The notes under the pieces are model-generated. The model made no database searches. It saw only the letters and a list, made by a program, of their open reading frames with translations, and had not been told where the DNA came from. A stretch of DNA of 64,000 nucleotides from positions 62,001-126,000 of the forward strand of contig WYDT01000021.1 in NCBI GenBank assembly GCA_013122435.1. Direction: 5' to 3'. The position numbers were made by a program, and so were the translations under genes. This stretch comes from Chloroflexi bacterium AL-N1 (GTDB lineage: Bacteria; Chloroflexota; Chloroflexia; Chloroflexales; Roseiflexaceae). Numbering within the stretch: position 1 is the stretch's first letter; every line of letters starts with the position of its first letter. Below, piece after piece: positions 42,627 through 51,114 of the stretch.

Positions 42627-43970
42627 ATGATGCAAAACAGACGCTTTTTACTTGTGACACTTCTGGTGCTGATGAGCTTTATCCTGGCTGCCTGTGGTAG
42701 AGGTGCTGGAGAAACGACAGATACGGGTGATACAGATGGTGCAGCAGATTCGGCAGATACTGGTGACACTGTAACGGTAGAACTCTGGTATCACTCTGGG
42801 CAGGGCGGTGAACGGGAGGCCCTCAATACCAGTATCGAAAACTTTACCTCAGAAAATCCTAATATCACCATTGATCTTGTTGAGTTACCGGACGGAAGCT
42901 ATAACGATCAAGTCAATGCGGCGGCGCTGGCAAATGATCTCCCATGTCTTCTTGATTTTGATGGTCCAAATCTATATAACTATGCCTGGTCCGGTTATCT
43001 GATTCCGCTTGATGAGTATGTCGATGCTGCTGGTATCAGAGATGATTTTTTGCCATCGATTCTGGAGCAGGGGATCTACAATGATCAGCTGTATAGTCTG
43101 GGGCAGTTCGATTCGGGTCTTGGATTTTATGCTCATCGCACCTATGTGGAAGAAGCTAGTTTGCGTATTCCCACAGTCGAGGAGCCATGGACGCTGGATG
43201 AACTTAATGAGGCGTTAGCGGCACTCCAGGCTATTGAGGGTGTTGAGTATGCGTTCGATCTCAAGATGAATTATGGGCGTGGTGAGTGGTTTACCTATGG
43301 TTTTTCCCCATTTGTTCAGTCGTTTGGCGGTGATCTTGTCAATCGTGCTGATTATCAATCGGCTGATGGTGTATTGAATAGCTCTGAGGCTGTTGCAGCA
43401 ATGACCTGGTTTCAAGGGCTTTTTGAGCAGGGGTATGTAAACCCTGAGCCTGCGGGTGATACCGATTTTGTGGAGGGTAAAACTGCACTCAACTGGGTCG
43501 GTCACTGGGCATATCCTGATTATTTGGATGCGCTGGGTGATGACTTACTTCTCTTGCCAGCTCCTGATCTGGGAGCCGGGGCGGTGACTGGTATGGGATC
43601 GTGGAATTGGGGCATCACTTCCACATGCGAAAACCCTGATGTGGCGTGGGAAATATTGAACTTTTTGTTGACACCAGAAGAGATTTTGCGTATGAGTAAT
43701 GCCAATGGTGCTGTGCCTGCACGTCTTTCTGCGATTGAGCAATCGGAACTGTATGGAGCAGGTGGCCCCCTCAATATATATGTACAACAACTTGAGGGTG
43801 GTGTTGCCCTCCCGCGCCCCATCACACCGGCATATCCGGCGATCACTGAAGCCTTCCAAGAGGCGATTGATAATATTGCCTCGGGTGCCGATGTGCAGGA
43901 TGAACTGGACAAAGCTGCTCAGGCCATCGATCAGGACATCGAAGACAACCAGGGCTATCCAACCCAATAA
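42627..43970 (+). CDS. ABC sugar-binding lipoprotein
   Basis: A 447-aa extracellular solute-binding protein (family 1, CUT1 type). The signal peptide ends in the lipobox LAAC at about residues 20-23, so the Cys is lipidated and anchored outside the membrane. TVELWYHSGQGGEREALNTS, NGAVPARLSAI and NWGITSTCENPDVAWEILNF are the usual structural blocks of sugar-binding proteins. Ligand specificity is not readable, but the GH32-like neighbour points to sucrose or fructo-oligosaccharides. ATG 42627 or 42630 follows AGAGG. Confidence 0.9.
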   Translation: MMQNRRFLLVTLLVLMSFILAACGRGAGETTDTGDTDGAADSADTGDTVTVELWYHSGQGGEREALNTSIENFTSENPNITIDLVELPDGSYNDQVNAAALANDLPCLLDFDGPNLYNYAWSGYLIPLDEYVDAAGIRDDFLPSILEQGIYNDQLYSLGQFDSGLGFYAHRTYVEEASLRIPTVEEPWTLDELNEALAALQAIEGVEYAFDLKMNYGRGEWFTYGFSPFVQSFGGDLVNRADYQSADGVLNSSEAVAAMTWFQGLFEQGYVNPEPAGDTDFVEGKTALNWVGHWAYPDYLDALGDDLLLLPAPDLGAGAVTGMGSWNWGITSTCENPDVAWEILNFLLTPEEILRMSNANGAVPARLSAIEQSELYGAGGPLNIYVQQLEGGVALPRPITPAYPAITEAFQEAIDNIASGADVQDELDKAAQAIDQDIEDNQGYPTQ

Positions 43971-44041
43971 TTGTGAACGTTGTGTGGTGTGTGATGTGGG
44001 TTATAGCTCGCATCGCACATTCCACATTTGTGAGGTGCATA

Positions 44042-44971
44042 ATGAGTGTTCAAATACATCCAAAGGCAGCTTCATCGTCGCAGATGGGATGGCGCCGCGC
44101 CGACCAACGTGCGGGATGGTTGTTTATCAGCCCGGCCTTCCTGATCCTGTTCATCTTTCTCGTTATACCTTTTCTGATGGCTGTTTTTTTTTCTTTTACC
44201 GATCAGCGTCTTATTCCTAATCCAAATCTTCCAACGAGTTTTGTCGGGCTACGTAATTTTGAGCGTATGCTAGGTGATGAAACGCTCCATCATGCATTGA
44301 TTAACAACTTTCTCTTTGCATTGATTGTGGTGCCAACACAGACTGCGTTTGCCCTTTTTCTGGCTACGCTCATCAATCAGCGTCTGCGTGGTGTGAATGT
44401 CTTTCGTACCATCTACTTCAGTCCGGTGGTCACGGCTATGGCCGTTATTGCGATTGTGTGGTCGTTTCTCTATAATCCTGGCGAGGGTCTGATTAATGCA
44501 TTTATTGGTGCGGTAAGTTTGGGTCAATGGGGTCCTTATTCGTGGTTAAGTGATACGCGGTTGGCACTTCCAGCAATTATGCTCATGTCTATCTGGCAAG
44601 GCGTGGGGTTTCAGATGGTGATTTATCTGGCGGGATTGCAGGATATTCCTGAGCAATTGTACGAAGCAGCTCAGATTGATGGTGCGAATCGATGGCAACA
44701 GTTTGTCGGTGTGACACTGCCACAACTACGGAACACCACCATTTTTATCATGATCGCAACCACAATCCTGTCCTTCCGTCTCTTCGATCAGGTGGAGGTC
44801 ATGACACAAGGTGGGCCTGAGGATGCCACAATGACAACGGTATTGCACATTGTGAACGAGGGCTTTCGTACACTGCGTATTGGCTATGCATCAGCGATTT
44901 CGGTGGTGTTTTTTCTGATTGTGCTCGCCATCTCGATTCTCCAACGGGTTGTCCTGACTGAGGAAGGGTAG
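44042..44971 (+). CDS. ABC sugar permease, MalF type
   Basis: A 309-aa permease with six predicted helices. GWLFISPAFLILFIFLVIPFL is the first, and EAAQIDGANRWQQFVGVTLPQL is the EAA loop that docks the ATPase. ATG 44042 is preferred (GAGGTG before it) over an in-frame start at 43973 inside the intergenic region. It forms a heteromeric channel with the next gene product, in the cytoplasmic membrane. Confidence 0.92.
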   Translation: MSVQIHPKAASSSQMGWRRADQRAGWLFISPAFLILFIFLVIPFLMAVFFSFTDQRLIPNPNLPTSFVGLRNFERMLGDETLHHALINNFLFALIVVPTQTAFALFLATLINQRLRGVNVFRTIYFSPVVTAMAVIAIVWSFLYNPGEGLINAFIGAVSLGQWGPYSWLSDTRLALPAIMLMSIWQGVGFQMVIYLAGLQDIPEQLYEAAQIDGANRWQQFVGVTLPQLRNTTIFIMIATTILSFRLFDQVEVMTQGGPEDATMTTVLHIVNEGFRTLRIGYASAISVVFFLIVLAISILQRVVLTEEG

Positions 44972-44979
44972 GTTTGACT

Positions 44980-45870
44980 ATGGCTGTTACCACATATCAA
45001 TCGAGTAAGCGTACACAGCAGCTGGTACGCTTAACAATGACCTATATATTGATGATGATATTGGCATGCTTTTTTCTATTCCCGATTGTCTTTATGCTGA
45101 TCTCATCATTCAAAGCCGATGAAGCACAGGTACTGCGAGACATGAGCGGTCTGGCGGCGTTTATCCCCTATGGTACTATTTCTCTGGAAAATTATCAGGA
45201 TGTCTTTGTGCGGATCGCCTTTGGCCGCTATCTCTATAATTCACTGGTAATTGTAACGATTACGGTGGTATTTGGTCTGTTTTTTAATAGTCTGGCAGCC
45301 TATGCCCTCGCACGGATTCCGTTTGTTGGACGCCGTTTGATGCTTGCCGTCGTTATTGCATTAATTATCATTCCATTTCAGGCGATTGCAGTACCATTGT
45401 TGCTACTGGTCAATCAGTTTCCCTGGTTTGATGGCAGTCGTTCGTGGATCGATAGCTATCATGTCCAAATCATTCCTTTTTGGGCTGATGCGTTCTCAAT
45501 TTTTTTGTTCTACCAGTTTTTTATTGGTATTCCTAAAGAATTAGAAGAAGCAGCACTTGTTGATGGCGCAAGTCGTTTTCGTATGTACTGGCAATTGGTT
45601 GTACCCCTCTCGCGTCCAATCTTTGCCACAGTAGCCATTCTGAAGTTTCTGCAATACTGGGGTGAATTTCTCTGGCCTCTCATGGTTACACGCGGCGATG
45701 ATTTTCGGCCATTGACAGTGGGGATGCAGGTGTTGTTTGGGCAGGCACCATTACGCTGGGGTGACATTATGGCCTATGCCAGTATGGTGACCATTCCAGT
45801 CCTGATCGTCTTTCTTTTATTCCAGAAGTGGTTTATTCAGTCTGTTGCAAGTTCTGGTGTGAAAGGATAG
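44980..45870 (+). CDS. ABC sugar permease, MalG type
   Basis: A 296-aa permease with six helices; EEAALVDGASRFRMYWQLVVPLSRP is its EAA loop (given at about residues 190-214). It starts 8 bases after the MalF-type gene, and ATG 44980 follows TAGGT. It completes the membrane part of the importer. The locus lacks an ATPase gene; a shared MsmK-like ATPase from elsewhere is the usual solution in CUT1 systems. Confidence 0.92.
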   Translation: MAVTTYQSSKRTQQLVRLTMTYILMMILACFFLFPIVFMLISSFKADEAQVLRDMSGLAAFIPYGTISLENYQDVFVRIAFGRYLYNSLVIVTITVVFGLFFNSLAAYALARIPFVGRRLMLAVVIALIIIPFQAIAVPLLLLVNQFPWFDGSRSWIDSYHVQIIPFWADAFSIFLFYQFFIGIPKELEEAALVDGASRFRMYWQLVVPLSRPIFATVAILKFLQYWGEFLWPLMVTRGDDFRPLTVGMQVLFGQAPLRWGDIMAYASMVTIPVLIVFLLFQKWFIQSVASSGVKG

Positions 45871-45873
45871 GAT

Positions 45874-46860
45874 ATGACATTCATACCCGATGATCACTAT
45901 TTGTGGGATTTCTGGTTTGCGCCACGTAAATCCGGGGAACCATATCATCTTTTTTATCTGCAAGCACCACGCAGCCTGTCACATCCAGACATGCGCCATG
46001 CTGTTGCTACAGTTGGTCATGCCACTTCAACCGATCTGGTCCACTGGCAGGAGTTGCCCATGGCGTTAGGTCCCGGTCCGGTGGGAAATTGGGATGATCG
46101 TGCCATTTGGACTGGTAGTATTATTGAACGTGATGAGTTGTATTACCTGTTTTATACCGGAACGAGTCTTGCGGAAGAAGGCTTCATTCAGCGTATTGGA
46201 TTGGCCACATCCGCTGATTTGTCAACGTGGAAACGCTACCCGATTAATCCACTGGTGGAAGCTGACACGCGCTGGTATGAGAAGCTTAACTCAGGTGATT
46301 GGATGGATGAATCGTGTCGTGATCCTTATGTGGTTTTTGCACCTGATGAGGGTGTCTACTATATGTTTTTTTGTGCTCGTGCGAAGGATGGTTCTCCTGA
46401 CGGTCGTGGTGTGATCGGTTGTGCATGTTCACCCAATCTTTTCGACTGGGAAGTGCTTCCCCCGGTGAGTGAGCCGGGTGAGTTTGCCTATTTGGAAGTC
46501 CCTCAAGTAATATCACTGAATAATAGTTTATACATGTTGTTTTGTACCGACTTTGCACGTCATGCCGCACAACGAATACAACGCACAGGTTCATCAGGTC
46601 AATGGTTTGGGACGCACTATTTGTGTGCTGAACGTCTGACCGGACCGTATCGATTGCTAACTGATGAAGGATTAGTCGCAGATCGACATGGCCAGTTCTA
46701 TGCGGGCAAGATCATCGAAGGCCCTGATGGATCGCTTGTTTTTATGGCGTGGCATGGTCTCGATGAGACGGGTAATTTCGTCGGTGGTCTGTCGAATCCT
46801 GCTCCGGTGACACAACTTGCGGATGGGCGTTTGTCGGTGGCAACAGAGCAGCTGTGGTAA
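45874..46860 (+). CDS. GH32-like five-bladed glycosidase
   Basis: A 328-aa cytosolic enzyme of the GH32/GH43/GH68 beta-propeller group. DHYLWDFWFAPRKSGEPYHL aligns with the nucleophile block, though the canonical NDPNG is altered; WDDRAIWTGSIIERD and SCRDPYVVFAPDEGVYYMF contain the RDP transition-state motif; FAYLEVPQVI likely supplies the acid/base Glu (ECP/EVP equivalent). It probably hydrolyses sucrose or fructosides imported by the ABC system. Its start lies 3 bases after the permease's stop. No signal peptide. Exact substrate is inferred from family and context. Confidence 0.75.
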   Translation: MTFIPDDHYLWDFWFAPRKSGEPYHLFYLQAPRSLSHPDMRHAVATVGHATSTDLVHWQELPMALGPGPVGNWDDRAIWTGSIIERDELYYLFYTGTSLAEEGFIQRIGLATSADLSTWKRYPINPLVEADTRWYEKLNSGDWMDESCRDPYVVFAPDEGVYYMFFCARAKDGSPDGRGVIGCACSPNLFDWEVLPPVSEPGEFAYLEVPQVISLNNSLYMLFCTDFARHAAQRIQRTGSSGQWFGTHYLCAERLTGPYRLLTDEGLVADRHGQFYAGKIIEGPDGSLVFMAWHGLDETGNFVGGLSNPAPVTQLADGRLSVATEQLW

Positions 46861-47227
46861 CTCTGCATATAGTTGAGTCTGGTTTGGATTACAGTATACA
46901 TGAACCTCCAAGTATTGGCTCTCTTCTCTACAGGTATCTACAATACCTATCTTGCTACCTTGCTCACTAATTTTACTACCCCACTTAGTAAAGCTGTTCT
47001 CCTCAAAACGCGTTTTTGGATTTTTACGGCATTATTTTGTATATTTAACAAAGTTATGGTGTTGCCAATGGTGTATAAGTTAGTAATGGGTTTTACGAAA
47101 AGTGTTACTTTTAGGTATACGTACACGTCCTATAGTTAGAGAGTAACAACCAAGGACATATCTGCTACTTGACTTCTAAATACCGCGTTGCGACTCTTAT
47201 GAATTGCTTCAATTGATAGGAGCTTCG
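46861..47227. other. Intergenic region, no gene seen
   Basis: About 370 AT-rich bases between the sugar locus and the LuxR-type gene. No hairpin with a T-run, tRNA or convincing frame was found; a plus-strand frame of 88 codons from 46873 has no ribosome site and is rich in stop-free low-complexity hydrophobics. It presumably holds the LuxR-type gene's promoter. Confidence 0.4.
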
Positions 47228-47806
47228 ATGTTTTATAAGTCTTTTAAGGAGAAGGTTACATTTACTATCTTGTGTGGTCTTGCTGATCTAGGCGAGCAAT
47301 CTGCTCAACGTTTGGAAAATCTTGGATATACGAGAGATATCTACTCATCCATTGAGATTATCCTTGATGCGCCAAGTGGATTTGCAATTACAGTTATGAC
47401 AACTGCTGCAAAACGTTCAACCAAACAAATTCTTATAACAAGCAACCAGTGTCCAGAGTATTGTGAGGACTTGTGGGAGTTTGCATCAGCTATTCTCTTA
47501 GTCAACCCAACACTTGATCAGGATGTTGCAGATGCTATTGATTGTGCCTATGATGGGCAGAGCTACCGTATTCCATATCCTATGGAATGTTTACTTACAG
47601 TATCGCAACGACGTATCTTACGTTTACTTGCATGTGGTTTCACACACAAAGAAATCGCAGCTACCTGTAATGTGAAACCACAGAGTGTCTCAAATACAAT
47701 CTCCCAAATACTAAGTCAATTGTACTTATCAAATCGTGTGGAAGCAACCCTGTATTATTGGGGGCTGTGGCACCTGGTTGAGTCTATAAAATATCCAGAG
47801 AGGTAA
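47228..47806 (+). CDS. LuxR-type HTH transcriptional regulator
   Basis: A 192-aa protein. The C-terminal 65 residues form a LuxR/GerE helix-turn-helix (LTVSQRRILRLLACGFTHKEIA then NVKPQSVSNTISQILSQLYL). The N-terminal 120 residues look like a receiver-like alpha/beta domain (VTFTILCGLADLGEQSAQRL, QILITSNQCPEYCEDLWEF) but lack the acidic phosphoacceptor cluster, so it is an atypical or pseudo-receiver. ATG 47228 is chosen for TAGGAG at 7 nt. It is followed by a small secreted protein gene and an ABC transporter, which it may regulate. Confidence 0.75.
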   Translation: MFYKSFKEKVTFTILCGLADLGEQSAQRLENLGYTRDIYSSIEIILDAPSGFAITVMTTAAKRSTKQILITSNQCPEYCEDLWEFASAILLVNPTLDQDVADAIDCAYDGQSYRIPYPMECLLTVSQRRILRLLACGFTHKEIAATCNVKPQSVSNTISQILSQLYLSNRVEATLYYWGLWHLVESIKYPER

Positions 47807-47897
47807 GTAGATTTCTACCTTGTGTTGTAAAAACCTTTCTGTTAATATTTTTCTACCGCAGTTAGGTTGTATAATAATGATTAGGGAGAAACAAGCT

Positions 47898-48312
47898 ATG
47901 AAGGTTGTAACTTCGTTAAAGTTCCTTTTGTTGTGCATCATGATACCATTGGTCTCGGTTATGGTGATACCGCCACATTCCGCCACATTCCGCACAAGCA
48001 GCGTCAGGTGAGATTGGTTTTGATTGTATAGCTCCGCGACTTGGTGAGGAGAATTGTGGAAGTATTTTTACACTCCATCCGAATAATAAAGTTGAAGTCT
48101 GTTTGGATGCTTCGGGTAACAATAGTGGTGCAACTTTTCGTGTGAAAAGTGTCGCTACTGGTGCTGTTCTGGGGTCAAAGGGAGTCGACGTTGGTAATTG
48201 TACTGGGGTCATCTACGATAATGCGACTGGTGTAGCCCAAGATGTCTTTATAACGATTGACTCGTTCTCTTTGCTTCGTGTGCAGTTTCAAGGGAGATTT
48301 GTAATTACCTAG
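47898..48312 (+). pseudogene. Small secreted four-Cys protein, frameshifted by a 10-bp duplication
   Basis: ATG 47898 (GGGAG upstream) opens a signal peptide, MKVVTSLKFLLLCIMIPLV.., which runs into CGCCACATTC repeated exactly twice (47971-47980 and 47981-47990) and stops at 48009. With a single copy, the frame would read ..PPHSAQAASGEIGFDC and continue to the stop at 48310-48312, giving a mature domain of about 105 residues with four Cys (ENC, VEVC and GNC among them) and strand-rich character. So the gene is intact except for the duplication. Such short tandem repeats slip readily, so phase variation is possible, as is a sequencing or recent mutational event. The mature protein matches no family I know. 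Confidence 0.65.
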
Positions 48313-48327
48313 GTAAGGCATCTTTAT

Positions 48328-48353
48328 AGGCATCCGAGACACTTCGGCTGCCT
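48328..48353 (+). terminator. Hairpin between the secreted-protein gene and the ABC genes
   Basis: AGGCA-T-CCGA (48328-48337) pairs with TCGG-C-TGCCT (48344-48353) across a 6-nt loop with one mismatch. It lies 16 bases past the secreted-protein stop and just before the ABC operon's first ATG at 48363. There is no T-run, so it is more likely an mRNA processing or attenuation element than a full terminator. Confidence 0.4.
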
Positions 48354-48362
48354 ACATATATT

Positions 48363-49205
48363 ATGATAAAGTGTTTACGATTATTTAAAGTTGAATTTGT
48401 TCGTCTTGTCACACGTCCACGTTTCTGGATCTTACAACCAGTGGTGATCGTTGGAAGTTGGAGTAGTGTATCAAATCATTTTTCCCAGACAGGAAGACCA
48501 TTCATGGAGCTACGGGTAGGCGGTGCGTTAACAGCACTTGGGCATATGTCTACCTGGCTAGTACTTATGATTCCACTCATTGTAGGAGTAGCCGTTGCAG
48601 GTTCTTTAGCTGTTGATCGGCGACACAACTATATTCCACTCATTCTTGCACGAGGTATCTCGCGTTGGCAGTATTTTGTGGTGAAGGCGCTATCTATGGC
48701 AACAGCAGCAATGATGGCTGTTCTGATCAGCTGCCTTCTCTTTCTTTGCATGACAGCTCTATTTGCCCCGTTCGGTAATACAATTCAGTTTCCAGGGTTT
48801 GGTCGAAGTGAAACGGGGGAGCGTATTCCACGTCCCCCCAGCTATCCTGGCCCTTTGCCGCAACTTGCACGCACTGCACCGTTCTGGAATGATGTGGTCG
48901 CTATTGGCTTCTTGATGTTGGCCGGTGCAGCTCTTGCAATGGTAGGAGTTGTAGTGAGCACGTTTATTGCAAATGAGTACCTTGCATTGATATTGCCTTT
49001 TGCAGCAGTAATTGGGGGTATTTATGTCCTCCGTGGTCCACTGGAGATTCTGCAACCCGTGGTATATTTAGAATTATGGAGTACATATCCCAGAACTGTA
49101 CCAAGCGCACTACTGGGCTATGCTGCGCCGCTCTATTGGGGTGTCATTGGGCTGCTCCTCTTTGTTGTTGGATCAATGGTCTTTTTACTACGGGAGCCAG
49201 AGTAA
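48363..49205 (+). CDS. ABC-2-type transporter permease
   Basis: A 280-aa membrane protein with about six helices: a cytosolic N-terminal amphipathic start (IKCLRLFKVEFVRLVTRPRF), then helices around 63-82, 104-130, 178-200, 205-222 and 250-272 (WLVLMIPLIVGVAVAG, FLMLAGAALAMVGVVVS among them), an external loop with a Pro/Arg-rich segment (ERIPRPPSYPGPL). This is the ABC-2 permease layout. Its TAA overlaps the ATG of the ATPase (TAATG at 49203-49207), so they are translated together. The ribosome site is weak, and the hairpin ahead may influence initiation. Confidence 0.82.
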   Translation: MIKCLRLFKVEFVRLVTRPRFWILQPVVIVGSWSSVSNHFSQTGRPFMELRVGGALTALGHMSTWLVLMIPLIVGVAVAGSLAVDRRHNYIPLILARGISRWQYFVVKALSMATAAMMAVLISCLLFLCMTALFAPFGNTIQFPGFGRSETGERIPRPPSYPGPLPQLARTAPFWNDVVAIGFLMLAGAALAMVGVVVSTFIANEYLALILPFAAVIGGIYVLRGPLEILQPVVYLELWSTYPRTVPSALLGYAAPLYWGVIGLLLFVVGSMVFLLREPE

Positions 49206-50131
49206 TGTCGCATCACGATGAGCCGATTATCTCCATACAAGGTGTGAGCAAAAAATATAAGCAGCGCTGGGCACTTCAGGATATCGATCTGACCCTGCAT
49301 ACGGGTGAAATCCTCGGTTTTATTGGCCCAAATGGGGCCGGAAAAACAACACTCATCAAACTCATGGCTGGTCTGATACGACCCCATACGGGTACGATTG
49401 TTGTTTTGGGTACCCATATAGAGCAAAACACCGATCATATTCCCGATAATATTGGCCTTGTTCAGGAACAAATCGGATTTATCCCCTATTTGTCTGGTAC
49501 CAAGAACCTACAAATGCTGGGGAAACTTCGGGGTGTGGTAACACTGGAAGATATTCGTCGCACTCTTACAACTGTTGGTCTGGACCCGCAGGATCGACGC
49601 CCAGTTAGTGCCTATTCACTGGGTATGCGGCAGCGGCTTGGGTTAGCACAGGCGCTTATGGAACGACCACGTATTCTGCTTCTGGATGAACCGACCAACG
49701 GGTTAGATCCTGGTGGCATTGTTGATCTGCGACGACTATTGGTGACGCTTTCACAGCAGGGTATCGCGATTTTCTTAGCCAGTCATTTGTTAACCGAAGT
49801 CGAGCGCATTTGTCATCGAGTGCTGTTAGTTCAGCAGGGTCGTATCGTACAAGTGATTACACCAACCGAACGGGCACTGCTCACTATTGCAGTCTCAGAT
49901 GACACAGATGTTGATCTGTTGCACCGATGGGCCAAACAGTATGATGTTACCATTGAATCAAGCGGCAGAAACAATGACTATCCGGTAGTACATGTAAACA
50001 CAGATATACCAACCCCAGAACTTGTTCGTACTCTGGTGCACTCAGGTATCAATGTAGAAGAGATTTCTCGTTGTCAAACGTCGCTGGAAGATTCCTTTCT
50101 GGATATCGTGGGACAAGAAGTTCGTTCATGA
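49205..50131 (+). CDS. ABC transporter ATP-binding protein
   Basis: A 308-aa ATPase: Walker A is IGPNGAGKTTLIKLM (about residues 41-55), Q-loop QEQIGFIPYLSG, signature YSLGMRQRLGLAQAL, Walker B ILLLDEPTNGLDPGG and H-loop LASHLLTEVERI. The C-terminal 80 residues resemble the accessory domain of drug or bacteriocin-immunity exporters of the CcmA/BcrA type. Start at ATG 49205 is fixed by the TAATG overlap with the first permease. It energises the two permeases flanking it. Confidence 0.92.
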   Translation: MSHHDEPIISIQGVSKKYKQRWALQDIDLTLHTGEILGFIGPNGAGKTTLIKLMAGLIRPHTGTIVVLGTHIEQNTDHIPDNIGLVQEQIGFIPYLSGTKNLQMLGKLRGVVTLEDIRRTLTTVGLDPQDRRPVSAYSLGMRQRLGLAQALMERPRILLLDEPTNGLDPGGIVDLRRLLVTLSQQGIAIFLASHLLTEVERICHRVLLVQQGRIVQVITPTERALLTIAVSDDTDVDLLHRWAKQYDVTIESSGRNNDYPVVHVNTDIPTPELVRTLVHSGINVEEISRCQTSLEDSFLDIVGQEVRS

Positions 50132-50943
50132 AACCATTTGTTCAAACTATTCTTTTCATAGCACTCCGAAACTTTACATGGCGCTGGTTGTTTGTTCCGC
50201 CTGTTTTCTTGCTGGCTGGCTGGTTATATGTTGATGATATACAGTTTGATCTGCTAGCGCAATTTCCCCGTGCAGTTAATATATGGGATATTCCTCCTGC
50301 AATGCTGGTTGATCAGTTGCATGTGGCTTGGATCTTTATTCTGGGGTTCATTATTGTTGTAGGTGATAATTATATTCAGGATCGTGAAATGAATACTATT
50401 GCATTGGTGTTACAGCGCACACAGTCACGCGCAAAATGGTGGTTAGCCCGCATACTTGCGCTGGGGATGCTAGCCATTAGTTTTGTCGCACTCGCTTTTC
50501 TGTTTAGCATGATCGGTAGTGCCTTTCAAGTCCCCATCACTCTACAGGATAGTCCTTCTGCGCTGAACACCGGAGAGGCTGGCATGCCAGGACCTGCATC
50601 GCCCCGGTGGCAACATATTCCCATGCCTCTTTTTGTAGTGTTCGTTGGGGTGTATACGGCCTTCGGATTATGGTTTGTGGCTAGCATAGTCGTGACGATA
50701 TCGTTGATCTATCCACACCCATATCTGCCGATAGGCTTCATTCTCACTTGGCTGATTAGCAGCTTTTCCATATCTCATTTGGCAATTGCAGATCAGTTTG
50801 ATGTTATGTATTTTGTATCATATCGTAAGTTGTTTGTTCCGCGCCTGCCGGTTTCTCCGCTAATATATACCCTTATGACCATACTTCTGTTTTTTGTGAT
50901 GCTATACGTGGGTACACGGCAAGCACAAAAGGCTGATTTTTAA
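50128..50943 (+). CDS. ABC-2-type transporter permease, second
   Basis: A 271-aa permease with six predicted helices, for example WLFVPPVFLLAGWLYV, AWIFILGFIIVVGDNYI and FGLWFVASIVVTISLIYPH. ATG 50128 overlaps the ATPase stop as ATGA. It probably pairs with the 48363 permease to form a heterodimeric exporter, since the two are of similar layout but diverged sequence. The external loop after helix 4 includes PVTLQDSPSALNTGEAGMP-like Pro/Gly residues similar in position to the first permease's loop. Confidence 0.82.
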   Translation: MKPFVQTILFIALRNFTWRWLFVPPVFLLAGWLYVDDIQFDLLAQFPRAVNIWDIPPAMLVDQLHVAWIFILGFIIVVGDNYIQDREMNTIALVLQRTQSRAKWWLARILALGMLAISFVALAFLFSMIGSAFQVPITLQDSPSALNTGEAGMPGPASPRWQHIPMPLFVVFVGVYTAFGLWFVASIVVTISLIYPHPYLPIGFILTWLISSFSISHLAIADQFDVMYFVSYRKLFVPRLPVSPLIYTLMTILLFFVMLYVGTRQAQKADF

Positions 50944-51082
50944 CATATGCCTGATAAAACAACCAAGCGTTTGCCTCATAGCGGTTGCATATTTAGTTAA
51001 GTTGTACAGAGTAAAGCGTGGTGTGTTAGCTATATTGGATGTACGACATAAATCGGCTGTGACTCCGTGGTACAATACCCCC

Positions 51083-51100
51083 CTGTATTAACGTATACAG
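51083..51100. promoter_or_regulatory. Palindrome in the cofE leader
   Basis: CTGTAT (51083-51088) and ATACAG (51095-51100) form a perfect 6-bp inverted repeat around TTAACG-like centre bases, just downstream of a TACAAT hexamer (51071-51076) and 14 bases before ATG 51115. It has the form of an operator at the cofE promoter. No regulator is identified. Confidence 0.45.
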
Positions 51101-51114
51101 AGGAATGAACATCC

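Noticed and set aside
46873..47139. 88-codon plus-strand frame between the sugar locus and the LuxR-type gene
   Set aside because: No ribosome site, skewed AT-driven composition and no recognisable domain.
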